Origin: Bacillota bacterium
GTDB taxonomy: Bacteria; Eremiobacterota; SpSt-956; JAKJGF01
Assembly (NCBI GenBank): GCA_029555925.1
Contig: JAKPQU010000249.1
Coordinates: forward strand, 1-6,068
Direction of reading: 5' to 3'
DNA: 6,068 nt
Position numbers and translations under genes: made by a program. The notes under the pieces are model-generated. The model had not been told where the DNA came from and made no database searches. It saw only the letters and a program-made list of their open reading frames with translations. This document shows positions 1 through 4,914 of this stretch, in pieces (within the stretch, counting starts at the first letter, position 1; each line of letters begins with the position of its first letter).

Positions 1-104
1 TAGAATTTAAGTCGTCGTGACGCGTGACGGGTTTAATCCCTGTGCATCACGTATTATGCATTACGAGGTCATTATTTATGGATAGTCATGAAACTAACTA
101 TAAT
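1..104 (+). repeat. Heptamer hairpin repeat element, copy 1 (upstream of ornithine aminotransferase)
   Basis: This stretch matches 3669-3793 closely along its whole length, and may begin before the window. The left arm is made of CGTGACG-type 7-mers ending in GGG at 29-31. The tip is TTTAAT (32-37), and CCC at 38-40 starts the right arm, which ends in CATTACG at 59-65. The two arms are imperfect reverse complements, so a transcript could form a hairpin. A conserved tail (66-104) follows the hairpin and ends in TATAAT. Compared with copy 2, this copy lacks exactly 14 bases in the left arm and 7 in the right, so the difference is whole heptamers. It encodes no protein. It looks like a REP- or MITE-like dispersed element that may supply promoter sequence. 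Confidence 0.8.
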
Positions 105-132
105 CGGTTATAGCCCGGAAATCACATATTGT
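98..132 (+). promoter_or_regulatory. Candidate promoter and inverted repeat for ornithine aminotransferase
   Basis: TATTGT at 127-132 lies at the same distance from the repeat element as the good -10 box of the gene at 3859. The matching -35 position (104-109, TCGGTT) is poor. A perfect 6-bp inverted repeat, CTATAA-TCGG-TTATAG (98-113), covers that -35 position and includes most of a TATAAT (99-104), which is itself an alternative -10. The inverted repeat could be an operator. The evidence for a promoter here is much weaker than at 3793-3821. Confidence 0.35.
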
Positions 133-158
133 AAGCTTAAATAAAGGAGTGAATTTCT

Positions 159-1364
159 TTGACACAACATTTAACAGAACAATATATAGAAGAAGCTGAA
201 AAATACGGTGCTCATAATTACCATCCTCTTCCTGTGGTAATATCCAGAGGGGAAGGTGTATGGGTATGGGATATAGAAGGCAGAAAATATTTAGATATGT
301 TAAGTGCCTATTCTGCTTTAAATCAGGGACACAGACATAATAAAATTGTCAATGCTCTTAAAGAACAATTGGATAAGGTTACTCTGACATCAAGAGCTTT
401 TCATAATGAAGTTATGGGGAAATTTTTTAAAAAATTCTGTTCTATTACCGGCATGGACAGGGTTCTTCCTATGAATACAGGCGGAGAGGCCGTGGAAACT
501 GCTATAAAAGCAGCCCGTAAATGGGGTTATGTTAAAAAACATATTAAACCTGACAGAGCGGAGATTATAGTGGTAGAAAATAATTTCCATGGCCGTACCA
601 CTGCAATCGTCGGTTTTTCAACGGAAAAACAGTACAGGGAAGGTTTTGGCCCTTTTGCCCCCGGTTTTACCGTTATACCTTATAATAATCCTGAAGCTCT
701 GGATAAAGCGATTAATAAAAACACTGCCGGTTTTTTGTTTGAACCAATTCAGGGTGAAGGAGGAGTTCTTATACCTGATGAAGGTTACCTGAAAAAAACC
801 TTTGAAATCTGTAAAAAACATAATGTCCTTTATATAGCAGATGAAATACAAACAGGGTTCGGAAGAACAGGTAAGCTCTTTTGCTGTGAACATGAAGGGG
901 TAAAGCCTGATATACTGATAGTAGGTAAGGCTCTCGGAGGAGGGCTTTATCCGGTTTCTGCCATACTGGCACGCAACGATATTATGGAAGTATTTACACC
1001 GGGAGATCATGGCTCTACCTTCGGAGGAAATCCTCTTGCATGTGCAGTGGCAATTGCTTCATTGGAGGTAATAATAGAAGAGGATCTGCCGGGTAAATCT
1101 TTTGAAATGGGTAATTATTTTGTAAAGAGATTGAGAGATATAAACAGTCCCCATGTCAGGGAAATAAGGGGAAAAGGCCTTATGATAGGCATAGAAATAA
1201 AAAAAGAGTCAGGAACAGCAAGACCTTTCTGTGAAGCTCTTAAAGAAGAGGGGATTCTGGCAAAAGAAACTCATCACCAGGTTATAAGACTCGCCCCGCC
1301 TCTTGTTATAACAAAAGAAGAGATTGACTGGGCTATGGAGAGAATAGAAAAAGTTCTTAGATAG
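159..1364 (+). CDS. rocD: Ornithine aminotransferase (ornithine--oxo-acid transaminase)
   Basis: This cytosolic PLP enzyme transfers the delta-amino group of ornithine to 2-oxoglutarate, giving glutamate semialdehyde (which cyclises to pyrroline-5-carboxylate) and glutamate; it links arginine, proline and glutamate metabolism. The 401-residue length is that of Bacillus RocD. Features visible along the protein are NYHPLP (20-25) and SAYSALNQGH (49-58), whose Tyr21 and Tyr51 correspond to the ornithine-pocket tyrosines of the human enzyme. FHGRT (143-147) holds the substrate-binding Arg146, and EPIQGE (195-200) holds the switch residue Glu200. DEIQTG contains PLP-binding Asp228, and GKALGGG contains Schiff-base Lys257. 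RLAPP (377-381) holds the carboxylate-binding Arg377. Those pocket residues favour ornithine over acetylornithine or GABA substrates. The start is TTG, chosen because AAGGAG (144-149) lies nine bases upstream. The gene appears monocistronic, with a 236-base gap after it. No residue expected of the family is missing. Confidence 0.95.
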   Translation: MTQHLTEQYIEEAEKYGAHNYHPLPVVISRGEGVWVWDIEGRKYLDMLSAYSALNQGHRHNKIVNALKEQLDKVTLTSRAFHNEVMGKFFKKFCSITGMDRVLPMNTGGEAVETAIKAARKWGYVKKHIKPDRAEIIVVENNFHGRTTAIVGFSTEKQYREGFGPFAPGFTVIPYNNPEALDKAINKNTAGFLFEPIQGEGGVLIPDEGYLKKTFEICKKHNVLYIADEIQTGFGRTGKLFCCEHEGVKPDILIVGKALGGGLYPVSAILARNDIMEVFTPGDHGSTFGGNPLACAVAIASLEVIIEEDLPGKSFEMGNYFVKRLRDINSPHVREIRGKGLMIGIEIKKESGTARPFCEALKEEGILAKETHHQVIRLAPPLVITKEEIDWAMERIEKVLR

Positions 1365-1392
1365 ATTTATATGAAAATAGTGAAGGGTGAAG

Positions 1393-1419
1393 AGAGGAAT
1401 ATTTTCTCCTTCTTCCTCT
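1393..1419 (+). terminator. Weak hairpin after ornithine aminotransferase
   Basis: Just after the stop codon, GAAGAGAGGA can pair with TCCTTCTTC, giving a 9-bp stem with one bulged G and an 8-base AT-rich loop. No uninterrupted T-run follows, so this is at best a poor intrinsic terminator. It may instead protect the 3' end. Confidence 0.25.
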
Positions 1420-1442
1420 GACTAGGTCATGGCTCTTTGAGA

Positions 1443-1475
1443 CATATTTAAGGAATATTTAAGGAATATTTAAGG
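1443..1475 (+). repeat. Three tandem copies of an 11-bp unit (AATATTTAAGG)
   Basis: Three back-to-back copies with an exact 11-base period; only the first base of the first copy differs. The period is close to one turn of B-DNA, so every copy would present the same face of the helix. The array sits about 15 bases upstream of a TATATT (1491-1496) that could be a -10 box for the gene at 1601. That makes it a candidate protein-binding array or an intrinsically bent tract. It could equally be a chance slippage product. Confidence 0.6.
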
Positions 1476-1520
1476 ATTATAAGTTACTATTATATTCAGA
1501 GAGATTGTGAATTTTTCTCA

Positions 1521-1561
1521 TTACCTGCCAGTGGATTTAACCCGGCAGAGGGAACAGGTAA
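1521..1561 (+). promoter_or_regulatory. Inverted-repeat leader upstream of the 89-residue protein gene
   Basis: TTACCTG (1521-1527) is repeated as its reverse complement CAGGTAA (1555-1561). Inside it, CTGCC (1525-1529) can pair with GGCAG (1544-1548). The two pairings share the CTG at 1525-1527, so full forms of both cannot coexist; two alternative folds are possible. The structure ends 27 bases before the SD of the next gene, where a regulated 5' leader would lie. I do not recognise a known riboswitch class in it. Confidence 0.35.
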
Positions 1562-1600
1562 CTTCAGAACAAAGAAATACCTTAATAAGGAGGGTCTATA

Positions 1601-1870
1601 ATGAGTACTATAAAAAGTTCTACATCAAAACATGCAGAGAAACAACATAAACCAAAGCAGGCAGAGAAAGGCGGAGGTGGCGGAGGGAAAAAAGAAAGCG
1701 AAGGCCTTTCTGCTGATGATTTAAAGGTAGAATTGAAGGGTACACCCGATACCAGCATAGATAATATGGATGCCGAAGAAGCAGGCGAGGCCGGAGATAA
1801 GAAAGATGACAAAGGTAAAGACGATTCTTCCAAGAAAAAGGTAAAATCCGGCGTTGCAGGACTTGTATAA
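1601..1870 (+). CDS. Low-complexity, probably disordered 89-residue protein of unknown function
   Basis: I do not recognise this protein. The reading frame is credible because a very good SD (AAGGAGG, 1587-1593) stands seven bases before an ATG, and the gene sits alone between untranslated regions. The protein has 18 lysines and 18 acidic residues, and no Cys, Phe, Tyr, Trp or Arg. The N-terminal third is Ser/Lys/His/Gln-rich. A run of six glycines follows (24-29), then an acidic middle (39-75), a KKKVK cluster (78-82) and a short hydrophobic end, GVAGLV (84-89). There is no signal peptide, membrane segment or folded-domain motif. This composition predicts an intrinsically disordered polyampholyte, perhaps a nucleic-acid- or protein-associated tail, but that is inference. 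The Gly run gives the opposite strand a proline-rich frame, which I treat as a shadow. Confidence is for the gene being real, not for any function. Confidence 0.7.
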   Translation: MSTIKSSTSKHAEKQHKPKQAEKGGGGGGKKESEGLSADDLKVELKGTPDTSIDNMDAEEAGEAGDKKDDKGKDDSSKKKVKSGVAGLV

Positions 1871-2116
1871 TTTAAAGGTATAGGAATTTTCATTTTTAAT
1901 GGCGTAAAATAAGACTTTAGATGAAAACCAAGTATAGGCAGTTTAGCTAAATAATTTAATTGTCTAGGAATTTTTATTATGCTATCCTCATATCCGGCAG
2001 TGGCCTCTCAGGTCATGCCTGTTAAGGAGATTTTTCGAATAGAAAAAGCTCTCAACAGAATGTTTTACTGTAAGAACTGATTGTAGAGAGCTTTTTCTAT
2101 CTTAAAGAAAAATGAT
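1871..2116 (+). other. Intergenic region with direct repeat, small hairpins and a candidate promoter
   Basis: This gap has no convincing gene. It holds a 10-base direct repeat TAGGAATTTT (1881-1890 and 1965-1974), a perfect palindrome TTTAGCTAAA (1941-1950), and a small hairpin CAGG-TCATG-CCTG (2009-2021). TTGTCT (1960-1965) is separated by 17 bases from TATCCT (1983-1988), a mediocre sigma70-like pair that could start a leader for the gene at 2117. A 33-codon frame (1979-2080) has AGGAA eight bases before its ATG, but it is not recognisable and overlaps the terminator-like inverted repeat. Confidence 0.4.
2039..2100 (+). terminator. Perfect 15-bp inverted repeat, terminator-like, just before the zinc-ribbon gene
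   Basis: ATAGAAAAAGCTCTC (2039-2053) and GAGAGCTTTTTCTAT (2086-2100) are exact reverse complements separated by 32 bases. A second small hairpin (ACAG 2055-2058 with CTGT 2068-2071) could form inside the loop. The GCTCTC/GAGAGC core followed by TTTTT looks like an intrinsic terminator. Because the A- and T-runs are symmetric, it could act on either strand. It ends 16 bases before the ATG of the next gene and 169 bases or more after the previous one. It may therefore end the 1601-1870 transcript, or serve as an attenuator for the 2117 gene. Confidence 0.65.
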
Positions 2117-2710
2117 ATGATTGATGATTTAGATGATTTAAAAGAGGGACCTGATACAAAAAAATGTTTTAACTGTGACTGGATTAATCCCATTCAGGCA
2201 AAATACTGTAAATTTTGTAATGCCACTCTTATACAGATTTTTCATGAACAGCCGGAAGAAACTGTTAATATTTTAGATAAAGACATTTATAAGAAAATAG
2301 TAGATTACGGCTGGTACTCGCCGAAATTTAAACTACTTCTGGAAACAGCCGAACATATGATGGAAGGAGAGATTTCCGTAAAAGCATATTCTTCTGTCAT
2401 AGAAGAACTTCATTATAATATAACAAGGGAGTTATATTTTCCCGATGGTCTTAAGAATAATCTAAAAACTTATGTGAGAGAAGTAAGGACAGATAAAGCA
2501 GAAGAGATTATGGAAAGCTGTATAGAGGCTCTTGAACTTTATGATGAAGCTTTTGAGTATTTTAAACTTTATATAAAAGACAGAAAAAACACACATATTC
2601 AATATGGACTGGAACTTGCCCTGGAAGCAAAAAACAGACTCTGTGAATCTCTCGCAATTCTTGATGAAGGTGAAGACGAATATAAAGATATACTTAAAAA
2701 AGTAGATTGA
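2117..2710 (+). CDS. Orphan protein with N-terminal four-cysteine zinc ribbon and helical C-terminal region
   Basis: The family of this 197-residue protein is not recognised. After an acidic N-terminus there is a clear zinc-ribbon pattern: Cys17-x2-Cys20, ten residues, then Cys31-x2-Cys34. It should bind one structural zinc, as in small rubredoxin-like knuckles that mediate protein or nucleic-acid contacts. Residues from about 55 to 197 are rich in Glu, Lys, Leu and Ala and look all-helical, with a probable helix pair at about 124-180 (EEIMESCIEALELYDEAFEY and ALEAKNRLCESLAILDE). There is no signal peptide or membrane segment, so it is likely cytoplasmic. The start is ATG 2117: the next upstream stop in frame is at 2084-2086 and no other start lies between. 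The SD is poor (only AAAGAAA, 2104-2110), and the terminator-like repeat lies directly upstream, so expression may be low or conditional. It is convergent with the transaldolase gene. Confidence 0.8.
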   Translation: MIDDLDDLKEGPDTKKCFNCDWINPIQAKYCKFCNATLIQIFHEQPEETVNILDKDIYKKIVDYGWYSPKFKLLLETAEHMMEGEISVKAYSSVIEELHYNITRELYFPDGLKNNLKTYVREVRTDKAEEIMESCIEALELYDEAFEYFKLYIKDRKNTHIQYGLELALEAKNRLCESLAILDEGEDEYKDILKKVD

Positions 2711-2718
2711 GGATATGA

Positions 2719-2745
2719 GCAGTGAGCAGAATATCTGCTCACTGC
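2719..2745 (+). terminator. Convergent-gene hairpin between zinc-ribbon gene and transaldolase
   Basis: GCAGTGAGCAGA pairs perfectly with TCTGCTCACTGC: a 12-bp stem with a three-base ATA loop. It starts eight bases after the plus-strand stop and ends 11 bases from the minus-strand stop. On the plus strand the stem is followed by AAAAATAATTTTT, so the T-run is delayed by about eight bases. On the minus strand no T-run follows. It is most likely the shared terminator or 3'-end barrier for both genes, though not a textbook one. Confidence 0.7.
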
Positions 2746-2756
2746 AAAAATAATTT

Positions 2757-3440
2757 TTAACCTTCCAGAAGTTTAAGATATTCCGGAACTTTTGATGCAT
2801 CGTTCAGGAAATTCTTCTGACCTTCGTCTGTTTTCGGATGTAAGCTCAGTTTCTTTATTACGGAAAGAGGAACAGTGACAATATGAGCTCCTACTAAAGC
2901 AGACTGAAGAACATGAACGGGATGTCTTATAGATGCTGCTATTATTTCTGTTTTAAAATCGTAATTATCATAAATCTGGACAATTTCTTCAATAAGCTGC
3001 ATGCCATCCTGGTTTATATCATCGAGTCTTCCTACAAAAGGGCTTACGAAATATGCCCCTGCTTTTGCTGCAAGAAGTGCCTGTGATACGGAAAAACACA
3101 GGGTTACATTACAGTTAATACCTTCTTTTTTCAGTTCCTTTACAGCTTTCAAACCTTCTATAAAAAGAGGTATCTTTACCACAACATTCTGTCCAAATTT
3201 CGCAAGTATTTTTCCCTGTTTTACCATTGTTGCCGCATCATTTCCCGTTGTTTCAAGGCTTATAGGCCCCTGAACCTCTTTTACAAGCTGTTCTATATAT
3301 TCCTTCATATTAACCTTCCCACCCTGCTCTGCCACGGCTTTCGCAAGGAGAGTAGGATTTGTTGTAACTCCATCTATAAGCCCCATAGTATTTGCTTCTC
3401 TGATTTCTTTTATGTCGGCACTGTCAAGAAAAATTTTCAT
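2757..3440 (-). CDS. tal: Transaldolase, short TalC/MipB type (fructose-6-phosphate aldolase family)
   Basis: This cytosolic class I aldolase of the pentose phosphate pathway moves a dihydroxyacetone unit from fructose 6-phosphate or sedoheptulose 7-phosphate to an aldose phosphate. The 227 residues are a single TIM barrel, the usual size of the short family and smaller than TalB (over 300). Visible motifs are FLDSAD (4-9) with Asp6, TTNPTL (26-31) with Asn28, VVKIP (87-91) with Schiff-base Lys89, NVTLCFS (111-117), VSPFVGRLDD (132-141), and ASIRHP (169-174) with phosphate-binding Arg172. Phe135 sits where true fructose-6-phosphate aldolases have Tyr, and where TalB has Phe178. This points to transaldolase activity rather than aldolase activity. 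The ATG follows a good SD (GGAG on the minus strand, seven bases upstream) and a strong promoter. It is monocistronic, divergent from the SPFH gene. Confidence 0.93.
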   Translation of the reverse strand: MKIFLDSADIKEIREANTMGLIDGVTTNPTLLAKAVAEQGGKVNMKEYIEQLVKEVQGPISLETTGNDAATMVKQGKILAKFGQNVVVKIPLFIEGLKAVKELKKEGINCNVTLCFSVSQALLAAKAGAYFVSPFVGRLDDINQDGMQLIEEIVQIYDNYDFKTEIIAASIRHPVHVLQSALVGAHIVTVPLSVIKKLSLHPKTDEGQKNFLNDASKVPEYLKLLEG

Positions 3441-3481
3441 GATTTTTCTCCTTTCATTATAGAATTTTTAACATAAAATTA

Positions 3482-3510
3482 ACTATATAGTAATTTTATT
3501 TTACTGTCAA
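3482..3510 (-). promoter_or_regulatory. Sigma70-type promoter for transaldolase
   Basis: On the minus strand a perfect -35 TTGACA (3510-3505) is followed after exactly 17 bases by TATAGT (3487-3482), five of six matches to the -10 consensus. Transcription would begin near 3475, giving an untranslated leader of roughly 35 bases that contains the SD. A TATAAT nearer the gene (3461-3456) touches the SD and is too close to be used. Confidence 0.75.
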
Positions 3511-3604
3511 CATTGAGATAGTGTTTTTTTAGACAGGTAGATTCACTTTTCACTAACAGCTATGTTCGAACCGGTCACAATGAAAAATGAGTATTTGTTT
3601 CTCC

Positions 3605-3632
3605 CGTAACGCGCTACGTGTTACGCATTACG
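3605..3632 (+). repeat. Partial heptamer array (right-arm-like half element)
   Basis: Four consecutive 7-mers in register: CGTAACG, CGCTACG, TGTTACG, CATTACG. They are preceded by CC (3603-3604), so the segment resembles the right arm of the full element (CCC, heptamers, final CATTACGA) without the left arm or the tail. It lies 36 bases from the full copy at 3669. Confidence 0.7.
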
Positions 3633-3668
3633 ATTCTCATATAAATTATATTGTATTTTATAGCTTAT

Positions 3669-3793
3669 TAGAATTTAAGTCGTCGTGACGCGTAACGCGT
3701 GACGCGTTACGGGTTTAATCCCTGCGTATCACACATTACGCTTTACGCATTACGAGGTCATTATTTATGGTTAGTTATGAAACAAACTATAAT
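3669..3793 (+). repeat. Heptamer hairpin repeat element, copy 2 (upstream of SPFH gene)
   Basis: This is the longer of the two full copies. The left arm holds four heptamers in register from 3684 to 3711 (CGTGACG, CGTAACG, CGTGACG, CGTTACG). It leads to GGG-TTTAAT-CCC (3711-3722) and a right arm ending in CATTACG, CTTTACG, CATTACG (3734-3754). Read as RNA, or as single-stranded DNA, the arms pair imperfectly over about 30 bases. The tail GAGGTCATTATTTATGG onward (3754-3793) is nearly identical to copy 1 and ends in TATAAT (3788-3793). Identity with copy 1 fades immediately after this, which marks the element's right edge. Confidence 0.85.
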
Positions 3794-3821
3794 TGACTAA
3801 CTATGGTCGTTAGTGTATATT
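3793..3821 (+). promoter_or_regulatory. Sigma70-type promoter for the SPFH gene, abutting the repeat
   Basis: TTGACT (3793-3798) and TATATT (3816-3821) are separated by exactly 17 bases, each with five of six consensus matches. Transcription would start near 3828, leaving a leader of about 30 bases with the SD. The -35 box shares its first T with the last base of the repeat element. TTAGT and its inverse ACTAA recur around it (3771-3775, 3796-3800, 3810-3814), a possible operator. Confidence 0.7.
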
Positions 3822-3858
3822 CTTTAAGAGAGATTATAAAAAGGAGAGGAGTTTTTCT

Positions 3859-4800
3859 ATGAATATAATTCCGAAACAATCTAAAGGTTTCAATTTTTCC
3901 GCCATGTCAATAATGGGAGCAGTCATAATTGCCATCAGTTTTATTATAATTATTGTTCTTGCCTCTACAATTTATTATGTACCGCCCGGGCATGTAGGAG
4001 TTCTCATTTTTAAAATTCCACCTGCAGGTAATACTAAAGGTATAGCAGATGTGTCATTGAATCCCGGTTATGGCATGAGAAATTTTATTACCCAGGATGT
4101 TATAGTATATCCTGTTTATATGCAGACTATTGTTCTCTGTAAGGCTTCGACGGAAGGATCTACCGGTAATGATGAGATAAATGTAAATTCTATAGAAGGA
4201 CAGCCTATAAGCTGTGATGTTTCTCTTGCTTTTGAACTGAACCCGCAGAAGGTTCCGGAACTTTATGTGGCATTTCGCCAGCCCATACAAAATATTACTC
4301 ATGGATTTGTAAAACAAGCTATAAGACAGTCCATGCAGGAAGTGGTAGGTACAACAAGAATAGAAGATTTTATAGGTAAAGAAAAAGCATCTGTAGTTAT
4401 GAGGGTACAGAAGGTTCTTCAGGAAAGACTTGGTGAATACGGATTTGTGGTAAAACAGTTTACTCTCAATGAAATAAGGGCTCCGCAGACGATTATGTCG
4501 GCTATAGAACAGAAAAATGCTGCTGTTCAGGAAGCTCTTAAAGCTCAGAATGAACTTCAGAGAAAGAAGTTTGAAGCAGAACAGAAGGTCATTGAAGCAG
4601 ACGGAGAGGCGAAAGCCATTCTTACTAAAGCAAAATCCCAGGCTGAAGCAAACAAGCTCATTTCCCTGTCTATAACACCTGTTCTTATAAAATATGAAGC
4701 AATAAAGAAATGGAACGGAATTTTACCTCAGGTAAGCGGCGGTGCCACGCCTTTTATAGATATGAGAGATCTGGCAGGTGCCGGAGGAGAGGCAAAGTAA
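3859..4800 (+). CDS. SPFH/Band 7 (prohibitin-like) membrane protein
   Basis: SPFH proteins (stomatin, prohibitin, flotillin, HflK/C) assemble into large membrane-anchored rings that organise membrane domains and often modulate FtsH-type proteolysis. This 313-residue protein has a short basic N-terminus (Lys6, Lys9) and one membrane-spanning segment at about 17-39. The SPFH domain follows at about 40-210 (VPPGHVGV at 41-48, SIEGQPISCDVSLAFEL at 111-127, RIEDFIGKEKASV at 167-179). An Ala/Glu/Gln/Lys-rich coiled coil spans about 215-268. The C-terminal KWNGILPQVSGG...PFIDMRDL (284-305) resembles the WDGKLPxV end of many bacterial prohibitin-like proteins. The ATG is set by a strong SD (GGAG at 3848-3851, seven bases upstream). 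No NfeD or protease gene is adjacent, so its partner is unknown. Assignment to the superfamily is secure; the exact subfamily is not. Confidence 0.88.
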   Translation: MNIIPKQSKGFNFSAMSIMGAVIIAISFIIIIVLASTIYYVPPGHVGVLIFKIPPAGNTKGIADVSLNPGYGMRNFITQDVIVYPVYMQTIVLCKASTEGSTGNDEINVNSIEGQPISCDVSLAFELNPQKVPELYVAFRQPIQNITHGFVKQAIRQSMQEVVGTTRIEDFIGKEKASVVMRVQKVLQERLGEYGFVVKQFTLNEIRAPQTIMSAIEQKNAAVQEALKAQNELQRKKFEAEQKVIEADGEAKAILTKAKSQAEANKLISLSITPVLIKYEAIKKWNGILPQVSGGATPFIDMRDLAGAGGEAK

Positions 4801-4850
4801 GGACTGTAAGAAAAATAATTCGGCGAAATTATTAGAACGATTGGTATCCT

Positions 4851-4864
4851 CGCGTCACGCGTTA
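4851..4864 (-). repeat. Minimal heptamer repeat (two units)
   Basis: CGCGTCA-CGCGTTA reads on the minus strand as TAACGCG-TGACGCG, two units of the same heptamer family as the hairpin elements. It lies in the gap between the SPFH gene and the small membrane-protein gene. It is short enough that its membership rests on context. Confidence 0.5.
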
Positions 4865-4876
4865 TGATATAAACTG

Positions 4877-4893
4877 TAACTATGATGTAGTTA
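4877..4893 (+). terminator. Small AT-rich hairpin after the SPFH gene
   Basis: TAACTA-TGATG-TAGTTA forms a 6-bp stem followed by TTT. It is GC-poor, and 76 bases lie between the SPFH stop and the hairpin. It is only a weak terminator candidate. Confidence 0.25.
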
Positions 4894-4914
4894 TTTCCTG
4901 GCTGTTCCTGAACG

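Larger units (their letters stand above)
3441..3858. other. Divergent intergenic region between transaldolase and SPFH gene
   Basis: This 418-base stretch has no gene. It contains the transaldolase promoter (3482-3510), a palindrome GTTCGAAC (3564-3571) in otherwise featureless sequence, a partial heptamer array (3605-3632), an AT-rich spacer, a full copy of the hairpin repeat (3669-3793) and the SPFH promoter (3793-3821). The rest of the sequence shows nothing I can interpret. Confidence 0.7.

Noticed and set aside
618..1010. 130-residue minus-strand frame within ornithine aminotransferase
   Set aside because: It lies wholly inside a gene with every family motif in frame, and has no recognisable features; a shadow frame.
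1521..1561. GGGAACAGGT near 1550 recalls part of a cobalamin riboswitch
   Set aside because: The region before the start codon is too short and lacks the B12 box and the other conserved segments.
1582..1893. Proline/serine-rich 103-residue frame on the minus strand opposite the disordered-protein gene
   Set aside because: It is the antisense of the Gly-run and Lys-rich codons. The plus-strand frame has the strong SD and this one has none that I can see.
3561..3580. GTTCGAAC followed by CGGTCACA resembles the T-loop of a tRNA
   Set aside because: No acceptor, D or anticodon stems can be drawn around it, and no CCA or 7-bp acceptor match follows. Treated as a chance palindrome.
3605..3793. 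Regularly repeated heptamers considered as a CRISPR array
   Set aside because: The units are 7 bases and contiguous with no spacers, and no cas genes are present.
4814..4833. AATAATT/AATTATT inverted repeat after the SPFH gene as a terminator
   Set aside because: The stem is only seven A-T pairs, and no T-run follows it.
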